Origin: an uncultured Pseudomonadota bacterium
Lineage (GTDB): Bacteria > Bdellovibrionota_B > Oligoflexia > Oligoflexales > CAIYRB01
DNA length: 32,978 nt
NCBI GenBank assembly: GCA_903928445.1
Contig: CAIYRB010000004.1
Coordinates: forward strand, 1 to 32,978
Reading direction: 5' to 3'
Part shown: one piece after another, positions 6,855 through 14,218 of the stretch
How positions within the stretch are numbered: the stretch's first letter is position 1
How the letters are laid out: each line of letters begins with the position of its first letter
Position numbers and translations under genes: made by a program
Notes under the pieces: model-generated
The model's input: only the letters and a program-made list of their open reading frames with translations
Told to the model about the DNA's origin: nothing
Database searches by the model: none

Positions 6855-8576
6855 TTAGAAAGCGAGGTTTACCGCGGCCCAGACACTAAACGATTCGACA
6901 AAATCCGGGACCGACACGGCAAAGGAATCGGCGGCGTTGGGGTTTTTCTCCGACCACTTGGTGGTGGTCAGCAACTCGCTTAGTCCGGCGGAGACATAGG
7001 GAATGGGTGCGATCTCCACGCTGCCCTTGCCAGTCAGGACCCGGCCGTCAGCGCTGACGGCAAGAAAGGACGGGACATGGCGAAAGATATAGTTGCTTTG
7101 CTGCTGGTAGGAGCCGGTCAATTGGACCTTGAGTCCCAAGGGTAAACGCTGGGTGGCACTCAGCTCTCCGGTCGCGGTGCGATCGGGGCCGTCGAGGTCT
7201 TGGCCACGGCCGGAGTAATCATAGGTGCCCATGGCTAGCTTGGCCCCCAGCACAAGCTTAGGCATGATTTCCGAATCGCCGCTGACACTGACATTGTTGA
7301 TCTGAGTGATGACCTGGCCGCTGCTGCCAAGGATCGCAGCTAAATGCCCCTCGATGCCGGCATTGCCCCATGGGTATTTGCCGCGCAGTGCGGCGTAGGC
7401 CTGGCGGTAGCCGATGCGCTGGCCGCGCACGAAGTCGTAGTAGGTGAGGCTGTATTCGCCGCCGATCGCCACCCAAAGGGAAGAAGGTAGGGGAACTTCG
7501 CCCCATAGCTCGAGGTCCGCCCGGCCCGACTTTGGCTGCTTCGAGCCCAGATCGCTGTTGAGCTGACGCGCCAGGCTCTGCCAGCTTTCGTCGGCCAGGA
7601 TGCGTCGTTCGGTCCCTTTGCTGCTGCGGTTTTCCGCGCCCAGGGTGAACTGCATACCGACAGCCGACTGGCGGATGGCACCTTGCGGGTCTTTGCCGGC
7701 CGCTAGCGGCAGCGGCAGCAGCACGCCGTTGGTGAAATCAAAGCTCGCGACGGTGGCATCGTAGCTCTTTTGGGTCACGCCGCTGGCGCTGATATTTTGA
7801 TGATCGACCTCGAATTTAAGCAGAGCACCATGTTCGACGGTTTGAAAACCCTGATGCTTAGGCGGCCCTTCAGTCAAAATGATCGTCGGGACGTCCTTGT
7901 CCTTGTGTGGTTTTGGCTTTTTGACCACGGCTGCACTCAGCGCATCCTTTTCCTGGACGCGTTCCTGCGACAACGCGGCGCGCTCATGCATCAAACGCAG
8001 GGCTTGAACGTGCTTGATGTACATGGTGCGGCTCTTGGCCAGCTTGTCGGGCAGCACCACCGACTTGTCGAGCATATCCTCGGCCAGGTCAAAGCGCTTG
8101 AGTTTGATGGCGCAGATGGCGCCGTAGTAGTTGGCTAAGTCGTAGAGCGAATGGCCGGGAGGGACCCGCTGCATGCCGACCAGGGCGCCGTCCCAAGCTT
8201 TGATGGTGTAAAACGACCAACCGTATTCATAGCTGGTCTCGGCGTCCAGATCCTGTTCCTTTGGATTAATCTTGGCGAATATCGCCTGGGCGTCCTTGAT
8301 GCGCTCAAGCCGGTACAAGGACTTGGCCATCTGGATCTGCGCCGGCATGTGGCCGGGGAAACGGCGTAGGAGGGCTTCGTAGACGCCTAGAGCGTCGGCG
8401 AATTTGCCCGCTTCAAAGAGCGCCTGGCCCTGATCGAACATCGCCCGCACCCCTGGTTGCGGATGGGCTTTGTTCTTCGCGAGGCGCGGCTGGGACGGCG
8501 CGGCTGCGCGCAGCGTGGGCGCTGCCAGCATGAAGCCGAGCAGCAGCCGGCCGATGATCACTGTCGCTTGCCTCAT
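6855..8576 (-). CDS. Exported TPR protein with C-terminal beta-barrel-like domain
   Basis: A 573-residue protein with a cleavable signal peptide (hydrophobic residues about 6-22, ending TLRAAA). Residues about 45-200 are tetratricopeptide-like helical repeats (ALFEAGKFADALGVYEALLR, YGWSFYTIKAWDGAL, YYGAICAIKLKRFDLAEDML). A basic linker (about 215-235) follows, then about 330 residues of alternating amphipathic strands. It ends in FSVWAAVNLAF, with the C-terminal Phe typical of outer-membrane barrels. So it probably sits in the outer membrane with a periplasmic TPR part. Its start overlaps the stop of the upstream lipoprotein peptidase (ATGA, 8573-8576), indicating coupled synthesis and perhaps a joint role in secretion or surface processing. 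No named family is certain. Confidence 0.75.
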   Translation of the reverse strand: MRQATVIIGRLLLGFMLAAPTLRAAAPSQPRLAKNKAHPQPGVRAMFDQGQALFEAGKFADALGVYEALLRRFPGHMPAQIQMAKSLYRLERIKDAQAIFAKINPKEQDLDAETSYEYGWSFYTIKAWDGALVGMQRVPPGHSLYDLANYYGAICAIKLKRFDLAEDMLDKSVVLPDKLAKSRTMYIKHVQALRLMHERAALSQERVQEKDALSAAVVKKPKPHKDKDVPTIILTEGPPKHQGFQTVEHGALLKFEVDHQNISASGVTQKSYDATVASFDFTNGVLLPLPLAAGKDPQGAIRQSAVGMQFTLGAENRSSKGTERRILADESWQSLARQLNSDLGSKQPKSGRADLELWGEVPLPSSLWVAIGGEYSLTYYDFVRGQRIGYRQAYAALRGKYPWGNAGIEGHLAAILGSSGQVITQINNVSVSGDSEIMPKLVLGAKLAMGTYDYSGRGQDLDGPDRTATGELSATQRLPLGLKVQLTGSYQQQSNYIFRHVPSFLAVSADGRVLTGKGSVEIAPIPYVSAGLSELLTTTKWSEKNPNAADSFAVSVPDFVESFSVWAAVNLAF

Positions 8577-10096
8577 CCGCAGTGGCCACCGGAGCTAAAG
8601 GGGAGATAGGTCAGCCCCGGCATCTGCCGGCTGATGATCTTGCAGACCGCGTTTTTAAGCTCGTAGCTGGTGGTCTCAGGCATACTCTTGGCGATGGCTG
8701 CGAGCGTCACCTGTTCAAAGGCGCGCCCAATCGGTTGGCTCACCGCCGTGCTGCCCTCGTCAGGCCGCAGTTGGGCGACCTCCGCGACCAGCGCGTCCAT
8801 AAACGTCAGGGTCAAGCGGTAGCGGCCGTCGATCTCGTCTCTGCTGCCAGGCGCTAGCTGGCTGGTCGCGGCCATCAAGGTGGCGAACACCTGATTGGCC
8901 GTGTAGGCGATGACGGCACCGGCTTGGTGGATATCGGCGAAGGCTGGGTCAATATCGGCATCGACGGCTAAAGAAGCGAGGCCAAGGAGCTTGTTGAGCC
9001 GGGCCGTGGTCAAAATTTTCGGGTCGCTTTTGCCAAAGGTGGCTGAGCCGGGATCGCGGTCGTGGCCGATCCGCGGCAGGCCGATGATGGCTTGACCGTC
9101 GGCGTTGCCGACATAATAGCCGAGCAGGTCGGCGAAGCCCTCGGCCTCGGCTCCGGCCATTTGCGCTCTGGCGCTGCTGCCGTTGCCGCCACTGGCCAAG
9201 GCCGACTCGTCGCTAAAGCCGTGGAGCAGCGGATTCCAAGTCAGGCCGACATTGGTCAGGACCCGACCGTGTCTGGCGAAGTCGATATGGTGGCCGTACT
9301 CATGGCCGAGGACGAAGCTCGACTCCCAGTAAAAGCCGTCGTTGTGATCCTTCTCTGCAGCCTGGACCGGAAATACCGCAATCATTTGGGCGTCGGGGAA
9401 GTAGGCGAGGTTATCGACGATAAAGGTCCGCGTCACCTGCTCCTTGCCGTCCTTGCCGGCGTGGATGAAGTCGGTGACGAAGGCCGGCATGATCGACAAA
9501 GCGATAGGGGCCGGCGCCGGCGCCGGCGGGGCGTCAGCCGCGGTGACGGCCAGGTAGCGGTCGCGGGCGGCCTGAATAAAATACAGGCTGGTCAAGCTGA
9601 TCGCCTCAACCGACTGCCGCTGGTAAGCGGCATGGTCATGGCACAGGCGCAGGGGAGCTCCGGCGCGCACCGGCGCCCACCCCTTATCGCCGCCGTCGCA
9701 GGCAAAGCCCGTGGCTGGTCCGCCCTGACAGCTGCGTTGGTAGGTGGCTCCGGCGACAGTGGTGGTGATGGCATCGCTGCTCAAGCTGTCGGTCGATGCG
9801 GTGCCATGATAGTCGACCTCGATGGGCACGACATGGCTGCCTTGCCAGCTATAAATCTGCGCCTTGGTGATCGGCAGGGAGGTCGAGTTAGGGCTCAGCT
9901 GACAATCGCCGTCGTCAAAGGCATAGGTCGCGGGCGGACGGGGCGTCATCAGCGTCGGTGCGACCCGAGGCGCCGCATCTTGCGGCGCCTGCTTCCTACC
10001 GCAAGCCCCAAGCGCGTGGCTCGCCAGCAGCGCTGCGCTAAGGCTACGAGCCCCAAGCACCCAACTTCGCCTGCTTTGCTTCCTGCTTTCTGGCAC
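8573..10096 (-). CDS. Lipoprotein zinc metallopeptidase-like protein
   Basis: A 507-residue envelope lipoprotein. I start it at GTG 10094-10096, which has GGAGG nine bases upstream and yields a compact type II signal: basic PESRKQSRR, hydrophobic LSAALLASHA, lipobox LGAC. A longer TTG start at 10129 is less likely. The catalytic signature is HEYGHH at about 265-270 (HExxH). E317/E319 in GAEAEGFADLLGYY, some 50 residues on, could be the third zinc ligand, a gluzincin-type arrangement. Six or more cysteines after the lipobox suggest disulfides in an exported domain, and there is a Pro/Ala linker (APPAPAPAP). Substrate unknown. It is coupled to the TPR/barrel gene downstream. Confidence 0.75.
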   Translation of the reverse strand: MPESRKQSRRSWVLGARSLSAALLASHALGACGRKQAPQDAAPRVAPTLMTPRPPATYAFDDGDCQLSPNSTSLPITKAQIYSWQGSHVVPIEVDYHGTASTDSLSSDAITTTVAGATYQRSCQGGPATGFACDGGDKGWAPVRAGAPLRLCHDHAAYQRQSVEAISLTSLYFIQAARDRYLAVTAADAPPAPAPAPIALSIMPAFVTDFIHAGKDGKEQVTRTFIVDNLAYFPDAQMIAVFPVQAAEKDHNDGFYWESSFVLGHEYGHHIDFARHGRVLTNVGLTWNPLLHGFSDESALASGGNGSSARAQMAGAEAEGFADLLGYYVGNADGQAIIGLPRIGHDRDPGSATFGKSDPKILTTARLNKLLGLASLAVDADIDPAFADIHQAGAVIAYTANQVFATLMAATSQLAPGSRDEIDGRYRLTLTFMDALVAEVAQLRPDEGSTAVSQPIGRAFEQVTLAAIAKSMPETTSYELKNAVCKIISRQMPGLTYLPFSSGGHCG

Positions 10097-10266
10097 CGCG
10101 CTTCGCCTCCGTATGTCATATCTCCGCAAAGCACTTGAAACCTTGGTCCCATTAGGGTTAGAGTCGGCAGTCCAAGGGTTTTTATCAAAGCAATGTTAGG
10201 CATGATGCTACCTGCTTCTGGGCAAAAGGCCAACCTTTAGCTGACCAACCACATGGGCGAGGAATT

Positions 10267-10530
10267 ATGGCAAGGGTTTCGATCGATGATTGTTTGGACG
10301 TGCTCGATAATCGCTTCGCATTGGTAACGATTGCTGCGACGAGGACGCGCCAATTGATGGGCGGCGAAGAGCCGCTACTGAAGACGAAAAACAAGTTTGC
10401 CGTGACGGCTCTGCGCGAAATCGCCGAAGGCTTGATTCTGGCGCAGATTCCTTCCGAGCTCGGCGAAGTGACGCGGGCAAAGCTGAAGCCCGAAGCGAAA
10501 AAGTTGACGATTGAGTCGAGCGACGATTGA
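10267..10530 (+). CDS. rpoZ: RNA polymerase omega subunit
   Basis: An 87-residue cytoplasmic protein matching omega along its length: MARVSIDDCLDVLDNRFALV, then TRTRQLMGG, NKFAVTALREIAEG and a charged C-terminal tail. Omega helps fold and latch the beta-prime subunit and in many bacteria helps bind ppGpp. The ATG is preceded by GAGGA at about four bases. Unlike the common gmk-rpoZ-spoT arrangement, no neighbour from that group is here; the gene stands alone between a divergent lipoprotein gene and a convergent unknown gene. Confidence 0.92.
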   Translation: MARVSIDDCLDVLDNRFALVTIAATRTRQLMGGEEPLLKTKNKFAVTALREIAEGLILAQIPSELGEVTRAKLKPEAKKLTIESSDD

Positions 10531-10556
10531 TCAGTGGACTGGCCGCTGTTAGGCCT

Positions 10557-10919
10557 TCACGACCGTCCTTGTGAGCAACCAGCGAGGACGAAGGTGCTAA
10601 GGCAGCGATCGACGATCTCTTCTTTGCTGATGACACTACCGTTAAACCAATGCTGCGACTGCAGCATTTCATACATGGCTTTACCGAAGACTTCGTCGAG
10701 TGCCTCGGCGAGGACTTCGCGAAACTCAACATAGTCCCAGGACGCTTGCTGTTGACCGTACCGCCCCGATTGGAAATCATCGGCGAGTTGGCGGAAGTCG
10801 ACATCCACATGCAGCTTGACGAAGCTTTCGATCAAGCGATCGATGCGCCCGGCATACTTGGCAAGGTAGGCTTGTCGCGCCTTCCTTCGATACACATCTA
10901 GCTGTAAAACCTGTCCCAT
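10557..10919 (-). CDS. Hypothetical cytoplasmic protein
   Basis: A 120-residue, largely helical protein (RRKARQAYLAKYAGRIDRLI, FREVLAEALDEVFGKAMYEM), without signal or membrane segment. I do not recognise a family. ATG 10917-10919 has GAGG at about six bases. A stronger ribosome binding site (AAGGAGG) lies further upstream and serves a different frame that overlaps this start; see the mini-ORF entry. The gene converges on rpoZ with 26 bases between the stops and no obvious terminator. Confidence 0.6.
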   Translation of the reverse strand: MGQVLQLDVYRRKARQAYLAKYAGRIDRLIESFVKLHVDVDFRQLADDFQSGRYGQQQASWDYVEFREVLAEALDEVFGKAMYEMLQSQHWFNGSVISKEEIVDRCLSTFVLAGCSQGRS

Positions 10920-10933
10920 AAAATCCTCATCAT
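10898..10933 (-). other. Eleven-codon mini-ORF overlapping a gene start
   Basis: On the minus strand AAGGAGG (10949-10943) is followed after nine bases by ATG ATG and a frame reading MMRILWDRFYS before TAG at 10900-10898. It overlaps the first seven codons of the 120-residue gene in a different frame. The near-ideal ribosome binding site suggests it may be translated as a leader peptide that sets reinitiation on the main gene. No conservation data are available here. Confidence 0.35.
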
Positions 10934-11025
10934 TGCCGCTATCCTCCTTGGCTGACTAACCAAGCTACCTGATACCTTAAACCAATCGGCTTTTTTTCGG
11001 CAAACCTTGAGCTATTTATCGCGTC

Positions 11026-11051
11026 ATGCTGCCTAGAGGGCGGCATTTTTT
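11026..11051 (+). terminator. Rho-independent terminator-like hairpin
   Basis: ATGCTGCC (11026-11033), loop TAGAG, GGCGGCAT (11039-11046) pair through eight positions with one G-U, followed directly by a run of six T (11046-11051). No plus-strand gene ends nearby: rpoZ stops about 500 bases upstream. It lies about 45 bases before the next plus-strand gene. It is therefore either an attenuator in that gene's leader or the end of an unannotated transcript. Confidence 0.55.
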
Positions 11052-11096
11052 GCCTGGCGAAATAGGAAAATACTTCCTTATATCGGAGTGTTGCGA

Positions 11097-11546
11097 TTGA
11101 TTTCCTGGCTTGCTAAGCTAGTGGAGGAGAACGGTCGTAGCAGCGTCCATTTGCCGGCGAGGTGGTCATTGAGCGTGCGGGTCGGTGATTCCGTCTTTAT
11201 CCGGTCCGGTCTTCCGGCGACCGTTAAGGAGCGGGATGGCAACAGCGGGCAGCTGAAGCTGGAAAGTGACTTGGATAAGGTCCAAGAAGAGACGCGGCAT
11301 GGGTATATCAATGGCCTGTCTCCAGACAACCGGGGACGATTCAATGAGCTGCTCGATGCCGTTAAAGAAGCGACCGACGACCCAGCTGGGCGGGTTGAGG
11401 ACCTGCTTGGGCGACTCACGGAACTAGACAAGGACCCGCGCAACCATCAACTCAGCCGCTACGTCAGGGCCGAAATGGTCCACATCATGAATACCCATGC
11501 GATCAAACCGCGGGAGTACGCGGTGTCCGAAAGTAAGACGCGCTAA
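11097..11546 (+). CDS. Hypothetical protein, paralogue of the next gene
   Basis: A 149-residue soluble protein of unknown family. The N-terminal half is beta-rich (SLSVRVGDSVFIRSGLPATV, a small barrel-like stretch); the second half is helical (FNELLDAVKEA, VEDLLGRLTEL, LSRYVRAEMVHIMNTH). The helical half aligns with the next gene: Y-x-N-GLS, FNxxLD, DP-(R/K), then R-Y-(V/L)-R. TTG 11097 is preferred because GGAG lies eight bases upstream; GTG 11088 is in frame but overlaps that site. It is separated from the next gene by 17 bases, so they share a transcript. Confidence 0.65.
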   Translation: MISWLAKLVEENGRSSVHLPARWSLSVRVGDSVFIRSGLPATVKERDGNSGQLKLESDLDKVQEETRHGYINGLSPDNRGRFNELLDAVKEATDDPAGRVEDLLGRLTELDKDPRNHQLSRYVRAEMVHIMNTHAIKPREYAVSESKTR

Positions 11547-11563
11547 TCAAAGGAGTACTTATT

Positions 11564-11941
11564 ATGGCCCAGATCGGTGATTTAGTCCCCAAGTCAGGCG
11601 TCTACACGCAGCCCGGCGTCGTCGTCGACAAACGCGACGATGGCAATGTCGTCATCGATACGGAGCCGCTTCAGGTCAATAAATATCATCGCTACACCAA
11701 CACCACTGGTCTAAGCGAACCCGAGAAGAACGAGTTCAATAAGATCCTCGATCAGATTTACACCAAGCAAGACGGTACCGAACGGATCAATGACATCCAA
11801 ACCGAGATCGATCGCCTGAAGATGGATCCTAAAAGCCGCAACATCGTCCAGTATTTGCGCAACCAGCAGTCGTTTCTCATCCGCGACGCGCGCAAACTGC
11901 CGCAGGTCTACCAGACCGACGAGATGACCTTGAAGCGGTAA
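11564..11941 (+). CDS. Hypothetical protein, second of a paralogous pair
   Basis: A 125-residue soluble protein whose ATG has AAGGAG at about nine bases. The N-terminus is strand-rich (GVVVDKRDDGNVVIDTEP). Residues about 40-115 repeat the architecture of the preceding protein: YHRYTNTTGLS, FNKILDQIY, INDIQTEIDRL, DPKSRNIVQYLRNQQ. Neither matches a family I can name. Duplication followed by strong divergence suggests two subunits of one complex or two forms of one factor. The N-terminal part resembles phage-type or flagellar accessory proteins only in size, not in motifs. Confidence 0.7.
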   Translation: MAQIGDLVPKSGVYTQPGVVVDKRDDGNVVIDTEPLQVNKYHRYTNTTGLSEPEKNEFNKILDQIYTKQDGTERINDIQTEIDRLKMDPKSRNIVQYLRNQQSFLIRDARKLPQVYQTDEMTLKR

Positions 11942-11949
11942 GTTCACCT

Positions 11950-13215
11950 CTATGCTGCCTGCGGTTCGCCCACTTTGAGTTCAACCTGTTCGAGGAGCTT
12001 GGCCGCCTTCTTGTAGTTTGGCTCCTTGATCAGGGCGATGCGCAGGAACTCCTTCGCCATTCGGTAGCGGCCCCAGCGGGTGTAGCATAAACCGATATTG
12101 TAAAAAAGCAGGGGACCTTTGTCTTGCTGGGGTAGCACGTATTGGGCACGCGTGTAGTGATCGAGCGCGGCCTCGTATTTTTCTTTGCGGACTAAGTCGA
12201 TGCCCGCTTGGTTGAGATTTACCGCGGTTTTATAGGCCAGTTGCGAGCGTGCCAGAAGGCGCCGCGATTCTTCGAGGTCGCCTTGGTGAAAGCGGATCTC
12301 GGCTAGCCCGTTGAGCGCTCCACTGGCGTAGGCGTCGCGATCGAGCGCTGATTTGAAGTAAAACTCGGCGCGTTGATGGTCCTTGAGGACCATTTGGATT
12401 TCGCCCATGCCGATTAGCCGACTGATGTTTTGTCGATTGAGTTCATGCATCTTCTGCATTAGGGCGATCGCGTCGTTCGGCCTCCCGCGCAGGCGGTGAA
12501 ACTCGATCAGGTTATGATAGGCGCGGTAGTAGTTGGGATTCTTGTCCAGCGCTGCGTGCCAGCATTTGAGCGCCTCGTGATCGTTTTCCTTGAACATCTC
12601 GACCTTGGCGATCGCATCGAGGTAGCGGGCGGTAAACTCTTCTGGCTTAAGCTTGCGCACGCTATCTTCGACGCGTGCTAGCACTGCGGGTGGCACTACT
12701 TTGGGTAGGGTATCGAGGATAAAATGCAGCTTGCGCCAGGCTTCTTCGATCTTGTCTTTGCCGACTTCGAGGGTTAGGTGCACGCTCAGCTCGCGCCCAG
12801 CCTGGATGAGGTCCTTGTCGCGGTTGCGCAAGCGAACGATACGCCGCACGCCTAGCTCGCTAAAATAGACGACGTCTTCGTGTGTCGGGTTGGTGGTCAA
12901 GACGATGATGCGTTCGCCGACATTAAAGTTTGGCTGCACGCTGAGGATTTCTTCGATCATTGCGCCGCCGCTGCGGCCTTTTGATTCCCAGGCAACGATG
13001 ATCCGCGCCGCGTGCTTGAGCCGCTCCCAGCTCTGGCGGATCTTGATGCTCGAAGGCAGACGCACATGCTCCATTTTTAGATGACTGAGCTGGGTCGTGA
13101 CCAAACCCCAGGTCCACGTCTGATCATCCATTAGGACTAGGACCTCGTTGAATTTCTGGGCCGCCTGGGCGGTCTTGGCGAGGGTAGCGGTCGTGGTTGG
13201 GTTTCCTATCGTCAT
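11950..13215 (-). CDS. Pseudoreceiver-TPR protein
   Basis: A 421-residue cytoplasmic protein. Residues about 20-150 have the fold pattern of a response-regulator receiver: EVLVLMDD, then IIVAWESKGRSG, IIVLTT and LGVRRIVRL. The phospho-acceptor position is Glu (about E77 in AWES) and the conserved Lys is lost, so it is unlikely to be phosphorylated. A linker follows, then five or more TPR units (about 200-410: YYRAYHNLIEFHRLRGRPND, ALNGLAEIRFHQGDLEESRR, LFYNIGLCYTRWGRYRMAKE). It probably acts as a protein-interaction scaffold. ATG 13213-13215 has GGAGG at seven bases. It converges on the paralogous pair with eight bases between stops. Confidence 0.75.
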   Translation of the reverse strand: MTIGNPTTTATLAKTAQAAQKFNEVLVLMDDQTWTWGLVTTQLSHLKMEHVRLPSSIKIRQSWERLKHAARIIVAWESKGRSGGAMIEEILSVQPNFNVGERIIVLTTNPTHEDVVYFSELGVRRIVRLRNRDKDLIQAGRELSVHLTLEVGKDKIEEAWRKLHFILDTLPKVVPPAVLARVEDSVRKLKPEEFTARYLDAIAKVEMFKENDHEALKCWHAALDKNPNYYRAYHNLIEFHRLRGRPNDAIALMQKMHELNRQNISRLIGMGEIQMVLKDHQRAEFYFKSALDRDAYASGALNGLAEIRFHQGDLEESRRLLARSQLAYKTAVNLNQAGIDLVRKEKYEAALDHYTRAQYVLPQQDKGPLLFYNIGLCYTRWGRYRMAKEFLRIALIKEPNYKKAAKLLEQVELKVGEPQAA

Positions 13216-13317
13216 GATCTTGCCTCCAGGCTTCTCTATCGTCGCAACCGGTGCTAAAGTTGACTGCTTTTGTCTAGGTGACTGGTAATACGACTTTTTT
13301 TGCTAAAGCGGGACGAC

Positions 13318-14214
13318 ATGCTGGAGCGTAACCAGGCGTTGATCATCGGTCATGGGGCGATTGGCGTGGCATTATACGGACGCCTGGTTCGCCTCGGACT
13401 CACCGCGGGCTTTGTCGGGCGTCAGGGGCCAATGGCCTACCGGGCTAGGTTTGCCGGTGCGCCACCGGTGGATGCGCCGCGGCTCGAGCTTGATTCGCCG
13501 CAGCTGGTGCTAGCCGTCGTTGCCGTTAAAGCCTTCGACCTAGAAGCGGCTTTGACCTGGACCGCGCATCTGAAGGGCGGCACCATCGTCTGGCCCGTTA
13601 GTAACGGTGCGGTTGCCGCCCTGGTCGAAGCGGCTGCGGCAAAGCGTCCGGATTTACACTGGCGTCTAGGTTACTGCACGTTTGGCGTTACGGCACTGGG
13701 GCCGGCCTCGTACCAGGCGGGATCGCAAGGCGGCGAGCTAGGCATCGGCCCTTTAAATGGTGATGCTGGACCGTTGCCGGTGGAGCAGGATTGGTTGGGT
13801 CGCGAGGCGTTGTTTCGCTGGCATCCGCGCATCCTGTGGATGCATCGACGTAAATGGTTGTTTAACACCGTGATCAATACGCTTGCCGCGACAAAGCGGC
13901 GAGCCCATAACGGCGAGCTGCTTGGCGATCTGCCGATGCTCGCGGCGGTCTTCAGTGAAGCTCTACGACTGGGGCACCAGCTCTGGGGGCCGTGGCCCTT
14001 GCCGCGTGACGAGCTCTATGCGGCGCTGCTGCAGTTGATCGAGGCGACCGCTGATAACGAAAACTCCATGGCGCGCGATATGCGACTAGCGCGGCCGACC
14101 GAATCGTCCTTCCTAGCTGGACTGGCTACAGACGAGCGCGCTTACCCGTTGCTGACGAGCTTGCACCGGCAGATTGCCGCTATGGCTGGTCATGCATCCA
14201 GCAAGAAAGGTTGA
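13318..14214 (+). CDS. Ketopantoate reductase-like (PanE/ApbA family) protein
   Basis: A 298-residue NAD(P)-dependent oxidoreductase of the PanE/ApbA family, whose founding member reduces 2-dehydropantoate to pantoate for coenzyme A synthesis. The N-terminal Rossmann motif is IIGHGAIGVALYGRL. The C-terminal domain has KWLFNTVINTLAA and NENSMARDM followed by RPTESSFLAG, matching the family's K-x-x-x-N and N-S-M-x-x-D...TE signatures. ATG 13318 is chosen over TTG 13300. The window has no other pantothenate gene, so a related substrate cannot be excluded. The stop lies four bases before the next start, so the two are an operon. Confidence 0.8.
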   Translation: MLERNQALIIGHGAIGVALYGRLVRLGLTAGFVGRQGPMAYRARFAGAPPVDAPRLELDSPQLVLAVVAVKAFDLEAALTWTAHLKGGTIVWPVSNGAVAALVEAAAAKRPDLHWRLGYCTFGVTALGPASYQAGSQGGELGIGPLNGDAGPLPVEQDWLGREALFRWHPRILWMHRRKWLFNTVINTLAATKRRAHNGELLGDLPMLAAVFSEALRLGHQLWGPWPLPRDELYAALLQLIEATADNENSMARDMRLARPTESSFLAGLATDERAYPLLTSLHRQIAAMAGHASSKKG

Positions 14215-14218
14215 GCCT

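Noticed and set aside
9062..10138. 358-residue plus-strand open frame
   Set aside because: It is antisense to the metallopeptidase lipoprotein, has Arg/Gly/Val-rich shadow composition, and shows no motif.
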